The translations under genes and the position numbers were made by a program. Positions 32,261 through 47,010 of a stretch of 64,000 bases of DNA are shown in pieces; the stretch's first letter is position 1, and each line of letters starts with the position of its first letter. The notes under the pieces are model-generated. The model saw only the letters and a program-made list of their open reading frames with translations, made no database searches and was not told where the DNA came from. The DNA comes from Dicyema japonicum (lineage: Eukaryota; Dicyemida; Rhombozoa; Dicyemidae): NCBI GenBank assembly GCA_011109175.1, contig RDEW01000050.1, positions 291,581 to 355,580 on the forward strand, read 5' to 3'.

Positions 32261-32870
32261 AGGATTGAGTCCTTGAGAACTCCTTGTGACTTTTAGAGGC
32301 GTATTACTTTTTGGAAGTGAAGATCATTCCTTGGTTCTACGATTAGTTAAAATTAACTGTTCTTTACTTAAATTAAGTGTGTGTCCTGCCTATGCGGAGC
32401 TATAAATTCTATGGCTCTCGCGAAAAGGCTTTATTATTACTTTTTGGTTCAATGTCCCCAGAAAACATGATTATCCAGTAGAGCATGCAACGCCTCACAT
32501 TTCGAATTGAGGTATACCAGACATACTAGTCGGATGGATGGGGGAGAGAAAACGGTTTTTTTCGGTGCCTTTCAACACTAAACGCCACAACATAACCATC
32601 TGAGGGCAAGCTAACAAATTAGATGATATCTCTTATTTTCTTTCTTGTGGTTCCTGGGATTAATAAATATCGTATGTCATCAGAACCAGTGTCGTTGATA
32701 CTGTCCGGGCTAAGACAAGTTAATCGATTGAAATCACTGACAAACACTAAATTTTGTAAACCAAGAGTCTAAAGGGATCTGTTTAGAATGACGGTTTAAA
32801 TGTAAAGTATGGGCAATTGGTGATAAGTTATTTATTTAACTCAAAAGAAATCAACCGAGGTTCATACAGT
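32261..32870 (+). repeat. Family D-like 3' tail (32322-32445), otherwise nothing
   Basis: 32322-32445 matches 8378-8510, including the stem-loop (32398-32418, GAGCTATA / TATGGCTC) and a short TTATTATTA tail. A family C-like terminal segment may lie at ~32600-32655. No gene. Confidence 0.55.
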
Positions 32871-33010
32871 AGCCGCCCTAATTTTCTCTCAGGATGGCGA
32901 GAGAAATTCGCTCGAATAGCTAGCAGCGCTACGATGATCCCCAATGCGTGTAGAAATCTGATTTCTTAGATGGCTCAGGAATTCGAACGTCGAAAGCGCA
33001 AGGGAAATGG
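32871..33010 (-). mobile_element. Family B 3'-terminal fragment
   Basis: The minus strand gives LFERISLAILREN, the end of the family B protein, preceded by a degraded FYTHWG (.ARTGDPRERYW) block. Confidence 0.6.
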
Positions 33011-33049
33011 ACTTTTCAACTACGAGCGGAACAAGCATAGGTCCACTCT

Positions 33050-33560
33050 CTTAATTTAATTTATTAACCCCGGATACACCGAGAAAGAAGTTAAAGTAAA
33101 CAACTGATTAAGTGTATCCAGTTTCCACTTCTACAGAAACAGAGTACATCCGGAATCAACATAAAAAAAAGTCCATTACTTGCAGTTTTGGAAACCCTTC
33201 CAGTGGAGTGGGGAAGAGCAAATGATCACTTTGCGTGCCCTGGAGCCACCTAGACAGGTGGATCACATGTCGCCACTCTAATAGGAAGGGAAAGGGGAGG
33301 AACAAACCAAACAAACTTCAACCAATTAGCCTCGTAGCACCACAGAAAAGTGGAGCTGGTCATGGGAAGGTAGAGGGATTTCTTTCAAAACTGCGTCGTA
33401 CCAGAAGGACTCGTCCCCTCGTAGGAGAGATCCGTATGAGAAGAATTGACCTTCACTAAAAATTCCATCTTTAGGTTTGAAATGAAATAAAAAACTTCCC
33501 AGACCACGGTAGCAACAAACTAACAAATCACTTGATCCCAGCACGTTATAAAGGAGACTT
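33050..33560 (-). mobile_element. Family C 3' end and flanking segment
   Basis: A terminal stem-loop (GGATACAC 33072-33079 / GTGTATCC 33112-33119, read on the minus strand) is followed upstream by a block shared with 41240-41520. 33470-33560 matches 48710-48790. Confidence 0.55.
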
Positions 33561-33834
33561 CAGCTTGGCACGATGACCTCCCTCGATCCAACGCAAGTAC
33601 ACATCGTTGGCCGTAAGTTACTCGGTTTTTACGTATTAAAGATTCCAGAGGCATTGGAGACTGGGACTTTCCAGAGGTCTATCATTTCGTAATTTTGGAA
33701 GCTTTTCTGGGTAGCTACACTTTCATGGAATTTGTCCAAGATATAAACGAACACTAGAAAGAACACATAAGATGGTTCGACGTACTTCTTGTAGATAGAG
33801 ATCAAGACTGGATGGTTTCCTGCTTTTCATACTC
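33561..33834. other. No gene seen
   Basis: Spacer between the family C fragment and the MULE-like element. Confidence 0.45.
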
Positions 33835-34478
33835 CTGAGGGTACTAGGACATTTGGCCGACAGACGATTAGCCGACAAACCCCTACGGTACTAGGACATT
33901 TGGCCGATTAGGTTTTCAGTTATTATGTGAAACATGTTCGGTTCCATTAGTGTATGCTATTGCTCGAAAAAAATCCCAACAAATGTATGAACAAATATTT
34001 TCTACTTTCACTTTGGCCAGTGTTTATGAGGAAAAATACAAAATCTAGGACTGCAGGCATGGTATAATGACCCAGCAAAAACAAACTTAATTAAAAGTAT
34101 TCAAGCACTGGAAGAAGACCATTGTTTAGTTTGGAATTGTGGAATGTACACGAAAGAAGGATGGCACAGATCTTTTTCACAAAAAGTGTTTATAAAACAT
34201 CCAACCGTTTGTCGGCTTGTTGCAAAAATACGAAAAGAACAGTCGGAGTGGGAGTTCACAGTAAAACAAGTGAATAACAATAAGACAAGTAAAGAAGTAC
34301 CAGGATGTGAACAAAAGGATAAACAGTATTCATAGCCTTTAAGTAAATGTTTTTATCTTGAATTTTATCTCTGAATTTTAAAAACCAGAATTTCCTGTCT
34401 AAACGTCTGTCAGTTAAACGTCTGTCGGCCAAATGTCTGTCGGCCTAATATCTGTCTGCTAAATGTCCGGACACGCTC
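33835..34478 (+). mobile_element. MULE-like transposon, deleted, with tandem-repeat termini
   Basis: Both ends are built of 15-bp direct repeats in inverted orientation: left GACATTTGGCCGACA / GACGATTAGCCGACA (33849 on); right TAAACGTCTGTCGGC, CAAATGTCTGTCGGC, CTAATATCTGTCTGC and relatives (34401-34470). Inside, the plus strand encodes VPLVYAIARKKSQQMYEQIF (~33940-33995), resembling the conserved part of a MULE transposase. A C-terminal frame follows (LQAWYNDPAK...HPTVCRLVAKIRKEQ, 34045-34335). The catalytic middle is missing. Confidence 0.65.
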
Positions 34479-34489
34479 CTGAGATACTT

Positions 34490-35770
34490 TTCAGAACGTT
34501 AGCCTTCTCGAATTTGATCACGTGTATTGCATGCTGTGAGAAACACACTTGCATGTCGAATGTGACTCCCAGAATTTTCTGGTATTTGCTAAAAGGATTT
34601 CGGCATTATCTTTTTTTTAGCTCCGCCGTCCGTCTGCTTAATCTCTTATTGAAAGTGAATAATGTGGTGACTGATTTCTACCCGCTAATCGATAGGCGGT
34701 TGTCCTCTAACAAAAAATCTCACCGGATGGTTAAATGGGTGGAAGTTGAGCGTTCTGCTTTGGACCTGTCCTGAAATGACATAGAACGTCCTTAATTTTT
34801 GAAAGGACTAGCTTTAGTTTGACATTGAACATATGAGCGAGACAGGCCTGAATGACTCTGGATTGTCTTTCTGTCTTCCAGGTTTCAGAATTGGTCGTAT
34901 ATAAACAAGTTTCCAAATAGCTAGTGTGACATTTTTATCATTTGATGTGTTGAACAGTCTTGTTAGGATGGCAATGTCTGTGTTCCCAGATTTTTCAGTA
35001 AAATAATGGGTATCCTATCGGAACCTCAGGAGGGAGTATTTATAGTCTAATTTAACACATTTTCTACGTCCTTTATGGTAATTATGTCGATTCCGGCTCT
35101 TTCTTAGGTTTCCTCTGGGCCAATGAGGGGATGACCTTTTATTGTCTTTATGGAGACTTTGACATAGAATTTGGTCAGCTTGATTAGATCATCCAAGTTG
35201 AAATCATCGTTATGTATCTTTTCGCGGTACTTGAAATATAAATTTCCGCAGTAGGCCGGTTCCTGTTCAAGCCTAAAAATACCATTTAGTCCTCTGGACT
35301 ATAAGTATTTTGTTCTCTATCTTTTGGTTCAGGATTCGAACTTTGAGTTTCATTTTTTTCGTTGGCTAGTTAATCCTTCTTTCTTTACATAAAGGAATCT
35401 TTCCATGCCCACTGGCAAGGTTAGTGACTTGACAGCCAAAGAAGGTGTTTCGCATTCATATCTCCAAATGACGTCCAAAAATTTCTGTAACTTTGTCGTT
35501 TCCCATGAGATTCTTTAGTTCTGAAGTGATGTTCAGGCATTTAAGGTCTTTCCAGTATATAGTTAGGAGCCCAACGCCCCGTTTCTTCGTTCTGTCGATC
35601 CGTATATATTCGTATCCATTGAATGTAGGGGAGGAATATTTGCAGTGAGTTTGTTTCTTGGATATCAATGATATGTTTACAAATAGAGAGTAGTTCCAAG
35701 ATCTTTCCTCTTATTCCATTAAAGTTTGATTTAGAACAGTAGTCAAACTTCTCTTTTGATGGGCTGTTGA
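34490..35770 (-). mobile_element. Family C retrotransposon, decayed
   Basis: Minus-strand order: APE domain (SLQETNS ~35660; GDMNAKHLLWLSSH ~35480), then DDLIKLTKFYVKVS, GSDRIPIILLKNLG, IWKLVYIRPILKPGRQKDNPESFRP (~34920-34830), AELLKK..KRLS, and the thumb KYQKILGVTFD (~34590). Many frameshifts and stops. Its 3' end abuts the MULE-like element. Confidence 0.7.
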
Positions 35771-36095
35771 GTTCATGTGAAGCTGAAGTCTTGCTAGTAG
35801 CGTGTAGCCTGGAGCGATAAACCTTCAGAGATACTTAAGATTGATTCCGTGAAAAAGAGAAACAGAAGGCGGGCCAAGACACGAGAAAAGGTGATCTGCC
35901 CTGTGATCATCAAGTGAACATGAAATGTAACTTGCCCGGTCTTGTTTAGGTAGACTTACGTAGTGACCTCAGCCGAGGTGAGACAGGTTTACCCAAATTT
36001 AAGGATTATTATAATGAAATTATATATTTTATAAATTTAAAAAAATTAAAAAATTTTTAATCAAATTTGCCGCACTATTTTATCAATTAGTTGTT
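35771..36095. other. Promoter-side flank of MCM7
   Basis: Intergenic; AT-rich for the last ~90 bp before the MCM7 start codon. No defined motif. Confidence 0.4.
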
Positions 36096-38522
<2,427 letters not shown>

Positions 38523-40225
38523 CATTATTGGCTTTGATTCTTTTCTTGTTATTTTTTGTTTCCTGACGAATTAGATATAGCAAAGTTATATAGAGGCTTT
38601 AAATTGACAATCTGTGGTTATGACCGTTTTACTTGTCAGATGTGCATAGGCCTAAACTTTACCCTGGCTATTATATAGAAACGTTCCCAGGACAACGATA
38701 CTGATCATTTCAATGCAAATTTGCACTATTCTCGGGACCTTTCACCTCTGATGTTGTCAAATAAGATGAAAACTTACAAATTTAACTATTAGAAATACAG
38801 TGTGATTCTACACTCAGAACAAAATACCTATATATGGGGATGGATTCTATTCAAACCTTCCTGAAAAGTTTACAAACTTCAAAACTTTTTAATGAGTATT
38901 ATGGCAATGTATGGTTCCACCTATGTGTGACAGTTGTTTTCATTCATGAAATCAACAAAATCTTCTGAGAACAAGACTGATGAACACTTGTCATCCCCGA
39001 TCAAGGTCTGAACTGCTAATACATTTCAGATATACGAAAAATTGTATGAAAAAGAGGAACCTCAAGACAAAACAAAAAGTGAGAATGATAATCTTAAAAA
39101 ATGATTACAATTTTTATAATTTTCGTTGTGGAATGTTAGCGAAATATAGCCTTTGTAGGACAACAAAGTATTACATTTAATAAGATTACGGTTTTTTTAT
39201 ATTTGTTAGTGTAGCTGATATAGAGGGTATGAGACATTCGCATGTGAATTAGAGTATACCCTTGTATAAAACAATTTTATTAAAAAGATGACGCACTTTT
39301 GCGAAACCAACGGAGACCTATGAAAAAATTGAGGGAATTTTCGTTAAGGGAAGGAAGGAATTTAGTAGATTTCTCAAGATTACTTCTCCATGTGTGCATT
39401 CGTACTTTCAATTAAATAATTTGAACTCGTCAATTTCCATAATCCAGCTGTAAAGAGACAAGGAGTATTTCAGGGTCAATGCGTCATTCCCAGGCGCCAT
39501 AAAAATCATCCCTGTTATTGAGGATCTCTGATTTGTTAACATGCTCGTGAATGGTCAATCAATCATGAAGATGCATCACGAACTAGCCCCTCTGACGAGA
39601 GTTGAGGAGGCAGACATGTTAATTGCATACGAAACAGAAATAAAGACAGATGAGAATACGACTTTCCTGAGTTTTGAATCCACATTTTTCACCATGGAAT
39701 GAAAGGGCAATAACCGAAATCGAAACATCGATTTTTATCTGTGTCCGTTGAAGATAAGAAATCTGAGGATTATTGCATGCTTTACTGCTATTGATGTTTG
39801 TTGTGTCGACGAATAGGTCACCATTGGCGGCCTTCACTCTCTGGAAGAATGCACTAAGGAGATTGAAAATTCGATACCTATTATAGGATAAGATTTAAAC
39901 TCCGAGAGCACGTGCTTCTGTTGTAGGAAGAATAACATGGTTGGAAAACTTCTGAAGGAGCTAACCGAAGGCCTTAGTGTGAGAGTCTTTACGTCTTAGG
40001 AAGACAATCGTTTCTTTCCGTTCGGAAGAGACAATTTGTCCGATTTAGACTGTTTTTTTTGAATATGAGGACATACCAATTGCCCTTCAGGATATTGAAG
40101 GGACCACATCTCACAGCCATTCTCAATAAATCTGAGGAAAGTCAGTGAACCTTTGTTACGACATAAGAAACTTAAATTGACTCATAATCGAATGTTCACC
40201 CCCAATGAATTAGTGTTAGGGAATT
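38523..40225. other. No clear gene; old element debris
   Basis: Includes an inverted ~35-bp match (38670-38705) to family G at 19.08 kb, and patches around 39440-39660 reading GVFQGQCVIP and ADMLIAYETE that could be RT remnants. Short open frames (38980-39180, 39619-39837) show no motif. Confidence 0.35.
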
Positions 40226-40660
40226 GTGAGCCCCAAAACTTATGGAAATAATGTAAGGACTGAAAAGACGACCATTTTGTCCATTAAAGCCCAAGAAATT
40301 ACTTATGAACATGTTCAATGCTGGTCTGAAGACATTGTATGGATGGTAGTGAAGACAGGAAAACCGAAGAAGGATCCATCAAGCTACCGACCACCTACTT
40401 CTAAAATAAAAAATTGTTTTCAGAAGACTCCCAAATATGATGAAAGACATCAGTTATATAGAGATCAATTTGATTTTCGTCCTAGTCCCATATTTCATCT
40501 AACTACGAGTTTGCCAAGGAATGTTCTCATCTCAAAGACTTTGAATAGTGTACGCCAGAAGATCGTAATTCTCCTATTATCTCTGACAGGAAGCCCAGAA
40601 GAGTTCGTTATAACCGCCAAAATTGTGAACATTTTATTACATAGTTAATATAATCCTGAC
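40226..40660 (+). mobile_element. Family C-type RT fragment
   Basis: The open frame 40226-40648 contains VVKTGKPKKDPSSYRPP, then DQFDFRPSPIFHLTTSLPRN, corresponding to the KPGRPKG..SYKPIS and FQRGFRKGHST blocks with a frame change between. Confidence 0.55.
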
Positions 40661-41239
40661 TATTGATTCCCGCCAAAAAACTGCCTCTCACGATAAAAAG
40701 GGAGATCAACTGGAGAAGACATTGGGTTTCACGGTCATGGCTTTTGAGTGTAACCAAATATCCCAGTTTTTTGAGAAAGGAAAGTGATGTTCCGCTTATG
40801 TCTCCAGTTATTTAACAACAATAGCTTTGAATGTAAATCGGCCAAGAGCTTTTTTACTTCTCTTGAGAACTAAATCAAATTCGAATGGCATGGTGATTTC
40901 ATCAATTTCTGAGAGGATGTGACGTAATCAAAGTCCACCGATTTTATTTGAGAGTCAGTTAATAAAGTATGTGTCCTGCCTGAGTATCATGGTTCTCGCC
41001 AAAAAGTGCTGTATAAATTATAATTAAATCCTTTCGCCTACGAATAGTAATGTTTCCATTACTCCTCTCAGCTTAGGAAGAACTCAAATTTTATTTAACA
41101 AGAACAGTTATGCTAATCCAAGACATCTATGGTGTTCTTAACTTCTTGTCTTTTCTTTTTGCTTGCGTGTGAGTGCCTGAGACAATCCGGTTTCGCAGTG
41201 ATGAGTCATTGATGACGGCGTCACTCGTCAATCCACTGT
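40661..41239 (+). repeat. Family D-like 3' tail (40960-41025); no gene
   Basis: TATGTGTCCTGCCTGAG followed by a degraded stem-loop and an AT-rich tail, as at 8.4 and 32.4 kb. Confidence 0.45.
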
Positions 41240-41520
41240 GTAATGTCACCCCAGATGCACCGAGAAAAAAGTTAACAACTAATTGATTGTATCCAATTCC
41301 CATCGTCATAGAAACAGAGTCCTTCGAAAGTCCAGAAGCAGCATAAAAGGTGGAAGACGTCCATTCCTTGCAGCTGTAGAACCCCCTCCAGTGGAATGGG
41401 AGAGCAAATGATCCTTTTTCTTGCCAGACTTGCATTGGGCGCCACCTGAAAAAGTTTGATCACATGGTGCCACTTTTAAAAAGGGAGTGGAGGAACAGAC
41501 GAAACAATCAGGTACCACGT
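41240..41520 (-). mobile_element. Family C 3' end
   Basis: On the minus strand the segment ends in the family C terminal motif (GGATACAAT...TTTTTCTCGGTGCATC). Upstream it matches 33130-33330, including VIKLFQVAPNASLARKRIICSPIPLEG. Confidence 0.55.
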
Positions 41521-43005
41521 GGCCTTACATCTCACTCCCACGATTCAAGCTATTATGATAATGTGATTGCTTAGGAGTTTGATTCATAAAAAATCATTAC
41601 CAACGTGAAAATGCCTTCCAAGGATCTCTTTTCAACTCTGTTCAATTTCCGATAGCTGAAGATTACTAAAAATAAGGACCTCTTACTTTTAACCTTATTA
41701 GTCCATCTGGACCTCTTGTGGACTGTCAGACAGAGAGCAGACCTCACAATGTCTTCGTTCATGTCGAGAACCGTTTTGATGTCCCTCTCCATTTGATTTT
41801 GTCACTAATCTCACAGTCGAACCCAACCTACATCAAATTATGGAGATAAACACACTCTGTTTGGAAACATGCTCGAGTAGGAAACACAACTACTACACCT
41901 ACGACTAAAGGACACACGACCTGGATTGCCACATGTCGACCTCGTCTAGGGTTCTTCTGTAAAGAGCTTCTCTTTTCCGTTGATTTAAAGTCGCTATGTT
42001 TGTGTGGGGGGGATCATTAGGTATGAAACTTCACGTTTTGCTAGCTCTTGTTGGAGAGTTATGGGAAACGCGGGAGTGCTTTTAACTTGATTAAGACATC
42101 ATGGAGTCATTCTCACGTTGGTAATTTTTCTGATACCAAGAAAGTATTGAGAGGTATTTTGCTAACCAGTACCCTAGTCATTATCTTCTTGTCTCAGTTG
42201 TCTTCTACCTGTACCTTATAGACGTAAAAACTTTTTAATGAAACACACTGTACCCATCCACAAGGCATCCACGATAGGCTAAAAGAAGCGTTTGTTTTTC
42301 GGAACCTAAAATGTATTCAACATGCATTTCAATTGTCTTATTTTAAGCGATCTGACTCAAATTTGGCTGTCAATCAATCAAAGTGTACGTGCTCTCTAGA
42401 AGTGCTTAGGTGATGAATCTACGGAGACTCACAGGGTGATGAAGACAGTTTGTGAATGTTTGTATCCTGGCCTTCTTTGTAAGGTTTGTTTTCTGTACCA
42501 CTCATACTTAGCAGCATTGTAAGCTATAATCTCCCATTTTTTCAGATAATCGATTAAGCGGTTTTCCATAATTTTTGAGGGAATAAAGTTATTTTCCAAA
42601 AATCTACATAAAATCTACATTTGATGCAATCAATTTTGGTTGTGCACTGTCATTACACGGGGAATCAGATGTGAGGACTAAATGGATGCTGAGATCACTT
42701 AATTACTCGGTCTTAAACATTTCTTGATGTTCTTGAGGTTGATTCAAACTTAAATGAAAATTATTCATTAGCAAAATTAAGTCTAGCTGGCTCAATCCCT
42801 CAGCTACAAAGCATTCCCAGATTATGGAAATTTCAAACATCGTAACTCCCTAATGTCTCCCAAAGTAAGAGGTACCTGCGATTAACTAAAGTAGTTCTTC
42901 ACTGCTAACTAGACTCCATGTGTACAGATAGTCAATAAAATAAGAATATTATCATTTTTAAAACAAATAAAAACAATTTCAAAAATTTAAACAAAAAACA
43001 GAAAA
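41521..43005. other. No gene recognised
   Basis: The minus frame 41792-41571 (MERDIKTVLDMNEDIVRSALCL...) overlaps a shifted STRGPDGL motif, so an RT remnant is likelier than a gene. The rest is featureless AT-rich sequence. Confidence 0.35.
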
Positions 43006-43640
43006 TTAATTAGGACGTTCGGGTTTCTTTTTTCTATGTTTGAAAGAAAAGTCCCGACGAAGAGCCTTGTAGGCGTCGAACTTGCTCTCAGCCTCGGTAA
43101 TGGTTCGTGGAGACTCACAAGGACTCTGTTTAATAGGGATAATATCCTTGGGCACATTCACGTTGATCTTCCCTTGGGCGTGAAGCTAGACTTCAGCCAC
43201 ACATATACAGCTTTTATGTTGACATTCTTGGCCTTGTTGCTAACTACCACCATGGACAGGTACTCCTTCAACCGATTCACATTGACTGTGAGGCCCTCCA
43301 CGGATTTATTCTTGCGTCGGTAATCAACGCTGATCCCGATTGTGGGAGCGTAGTATTTGTGGAGGCCAACAGTCTGGAAGATCATTAAATCAAGTACCTT
43401 GAGCTCCTGAAGGCTAAATCCTCGACCTTTTCTAACACGGAAGTTGTATCTCCTCGTGGGACAACGAACTACGGGATGGAGAGAAGCTGTCGGCTGAAGA
43501 GGATTATTAGATTTCTTCTCGGCCCTGAGACGCCTTCTTCGAATCTTTTTCATTGGCTGATCGAAGCATGTCTTTATTCTCCTGGTCCAGTGCTTACGCC
43601 TGTGATCATTTGGCAATGGTTGGTTTCCAGCGAAAGGCAT
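43006..43640 (-). CDS. RPL13: Large-subunit ribosomal protein eL13, 3 exons
   Basis: Structural protein of the cytosolic 60S subunit. Introns 43374-43397 (24 nt) and 43186-43208 (23 nt); spliced 588 nt (195 aa; family ~210). Seen: HWTRRIKTCFDQPMKKIRRRR (basic N-terminus), HPVVRCPTRRYNFRVRKGRGFSLQELK, TVGLHKYYAPTIGISVDYRRKNKS, LTVNVNRLKEYLS, then after intron 2 INVNVPKDIIPIKQ..ITEAESKFDAYKALRRDFS and a basic end. The start ATG at 43640 precedes the conserved block by the usual distance. Intron 1 is in frame and stop-free, so an unspliced message would insert eight residues. Confidence 0.93.
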
Positions 43641-43849
43641 TCTATAATTATGCTTCTAAATTAAATTACCCACTAAGGAATAGACAATAAAAATGTGATT
43701 ATTTAAATTTAATATTTTAAAAAATTATTATTTAATGTAAATATTAGTTAATAATTTCGAAACTTCTTCCATTTAAATAATCAGATTATTAGTATAAACA
43801 AAAAAAGAGAATGTTTTGTCTGAGGTGTGACAGGGTTTCGCTGTGCATA

Positions 43850-45880
43850 AGGATTTAGTTCCCGGATTACATCGCTTTTGGAAGATAAGTGATCGGATTA
43901 GTGTCATTCTTATTGGAAATCTAAACAGCTAATCTCCTTCGTGAATGTGTCCCGTGTTTCCAAAGATCCGGAGGAATTGGACGCTTTCAAGAAGTTGCCA
44001 AGATTGTATCTCATCTGAAGTCTTCCTATTGCCCTTTATTTCGGGCGATTGGAATGCTAAAGTTGGGTTACGAAAAGGATACGAACGTTTTATTAGACCA
44101 CATGGAAGTGGGATTAGGAACTATCTTGGCACTGCTCTATCTATGCGATTCTCTGCAACACCCAATTCCAATATTCCGCACACCATAAAACAAAGTGAGT
44201 AGGCTCCTGACTTTCGACCACCGGAAATCCGATAAAGATTTATAATCTATTATATTGTTTGTCGAATAAAAGACAAATATCCCTTATGGAGGATTCATCG
44301 TTGACAGTGACCACACAACTGTGTCTGCAAAAATCAACCCAAAACCTAATCTAACTGTAGAGGATGGGTATGAGATTCTCCACGCGAAATCTAACAGGAG
44401 ATGCTTCATCCAAACACAATGTGGTGGGCATTTCACGGGATCAAGAAGTCAGCAAGACTGCAAGCAGAATATCAAGAGTTTGCATGAGTCAATCAGAAGT
44501 GTAGGAACTGATCTTCCATCGGGAAAGGTTTGGTTCGAAACTGTGAGGGAGGTCCTTTCGGGGGCTGACAAACACCTTAGGAAACATAAACTCCACAGCA
44601 GTCAGTGTCATCAAAACGTGCCAGCCCTATTGAACCTGCAGAAGGATTTAAGGATCCGATAATACTGTGGATCAGCAAACTGTTTCCAAACTGAAACAAG
44701 AACGAAGGCAAATGGAGAGGAAGATCCATTTCTTAAACAAGTTGGTAGACAAGATTAAAGAATTCGAATACCTTAAAAACAACGATGGAGCATTTCTGGC
44801 TATGAGACTAATGTGGAGGAAGAACCAATCAGGGAAGCTTCTTTTGCACGACAGAAATTGAAAAACAATAGAAAATATTGCGGATTTCACGCCAGAAGAC
44901 ATCAAACTCCGGACCCATTGAAATCTTGCGTCCTGTCATCCTTTTAAACACCCTGCGGAAGATCCTTGCTCTGATCGCACTTAATAGGATCACGAGCCAA
45001 TAGACGCACTTAGCCAAAAATCAAAGTGGATCAGGACTCGGTCACCCTAATAAGATACACCTATCAAATACGGAGTTGCGAGTGAGTATTGGAAAATGTA
45101 TGTGGCAAGAAATCTTGATAATAGTGGGCACACTTAAAAGAGACTCACTCTCTCCGATATTGTTTGCTGTATATCTTAAATCTATTCTACGAGATCTTTG
45201 GAAGTATTACAGTGACGCTTATTGTTTATATCGATGATGTTGACTTTGTCTCAAATAACAAAGATGCACTTCGAAATTTCCCGGAAGTAGCCCAGACCGC
45301 CTAGCCAAATGGTCTCTATAAATGAACGCTTCGAAAGCGGATATAGTCGAGATCAAACGGGTGGAACCACGCAGTACCGAAATCTGGAGGAAGACTATAA
45401 AACTTGGCTCACTTCTCGGAGACTCAGAAGACATTGGGAGAAGGTTATCTACGGTGACCATGCAATAGCTTATGAAATCTATATACTTCCAGTCCGCCCA
45501 TCACTCCCTCTCAGGTTTTGAGGCTTTCGTGAAACCGATCCTTACGTGAAACTATGGCACTTAGTGAATCTAGAAAACTGATGGACAAAGGCTCGACTCT
45601 TTTCACATTCTAGTGAGATACTCCAGCAAACATAATAATGTAAGAATTATCTGAAACATCTGGGAAAAAGTTCTGGGGTCATCCGCGTATAACACTTCCA
45701 GAAATCCTTAATGGTGTTTTGAGAGCAGTAAACAGAGCACTAATGGATGGTGAAGACCTCATTACTCTGCGGAGTCTGCCATTGAATAGGAGAGGGTGAG
45801 AGAGATTAGTATTGAGGATCATACAAACACACTTATGTGGTACAATTAATGATCGTTTGATCTCCCACATGGGGTTAGAA
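43850..45880 (+). mobile_element. Family D retrotransposon, decayed
   Basis: Plus-strand blocks: SGDWNAKVG (APE, ~44043), VDSDHTTVSAKINP (~44302), reverse transcriptase pieces (LRPVILLNTLRKILALI ~44930; DSLSPILFAVYL ~45150; YIDDVDFVSNN ~45228), then C-terminal FWGHPRITLPEILN and DGEDLITLRSLPLNRRG (~45672-45795). Same order as 10.9-13.7 kb, heavily shifted. Confidence 0.7.
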
Positions 45881-46489
45881 TGTAGGATGGAACCCCGTTT
45901 TACTGTAGTTAGGGGGTAGTTAATTGTAGATCAAGGATAAGGTCAAGAGAGTGGCTCAAGTGACCACCAAGAATGAGAATTTGTTGTTTGGTGTTAATTT
46001 AGTTGTTAGATGGACAGTTATCATGTTTAATCTAAGGACCTCGAATTGGTTAATTCACGAAACAGGTGCTTATTGTCGGAATATTCTTTCTGCAGTTCTT
46101 CGTGAGTCAGGAGATGGTAAGGTGCTCACGCTCAGGGGCGAATGCGGGTTATAATGGTAATAAGATAATACAGGAAATAGAGATTACTAAAATAAGATTG
46201 GCTGTGTAGTCGATTGGTCTAATATAAAAAAGTGCTTGTTGGGTATGGAAACAAAATAATTTGAATGCTCGTATCCACGGTGAAACAGGTCCAGTTGGCA
46301 TACACAGCCAAAATTTATTTAAACTTTCTTAAAATTTATTTAAAACTCACTTATTTCATTAATTATATTTTTTCCATTAATGAGTCTAGTTCGAGTCTGA
46401 AAATTTTGAATTAGATATTTTTTATTTTACTTTTGTCAATTTATATAATTTATTTATTAAAATTATAACGCCTGTCTAACTCAGTCTTC
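45881..46489. other. No gene recognised
   Basis: A 67-codon plus frame (45951-46154, MAQVTTKNENLLFG...) looks mildly coding-like but has no recognised motif and no resolved neighbours. Confidence 0.3.
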
Positions 46490-47010
46490 TCTTCTTGGGG
46501 CCAACCTCTATTGCCTGTATAGGTTTTTCACGTCGCTTCACACCGCACATTCAGAGACTACCCTAGATTGACATTCCATGCTTTATTCATTCATGCCTCT
46601 CCTAAGCTTGCATACCCTCCAAAGTCTTCCGTAACACTAGCCTTTGTATAAAAGCTTTGACCCTCCTCCTCCACCTTGAGGGCATCGGGGTGGCCCTTGA
46701 AGAATCTGGAGACAATTCCATCCCAGGTTTTTGTAGACTTTTCTACCTCGACCTTCTTGTGGTAGTTTTGCGAAGTGATCCCAATTTCAACAAGAGTAAT
46801 CGTATTGTTTAGCTTATTATAAACGAAATTGTCGTGTTTGTTATTCGTTACAGCCGTATGATAGACGTGTCTACCTGAATCTCCACAAATCCATTTGCGT
46901 CAACAGATTGTACTGAATGGGTCTACAGTTCCCGAGTTTTTCTTATTCCATATTGACTGCAGAGATGTAGCTGTAAACATCTGACCATTTCGTTATGCCA
47001 CCTGAAATAC
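46490..47010 (-). mobile_element. Family A-like endonuclease fragment
   Basis: The minus strand reads NNKHDNFVYNKLNNTITLVEIGITSQNYHKKVEVEKS, then TWDGIVSRFFKGH and C-terminal remnants. This matches the intact element's IIEVGITSQDR..VEVEKK and MTWEGIATKYHKG with an internal deletion. It is a diverged relative, not a recent copy. Confidence 0.7.

Noticed and set aside
43158-43640. Single-exon 160-aa reading of eL13
   Set aside because: It contains an insert breaking the conserved ELK..GLHK block and ends in a non-family tail; removing two GT-AG introns restores both and reaches the true stop at 43006.
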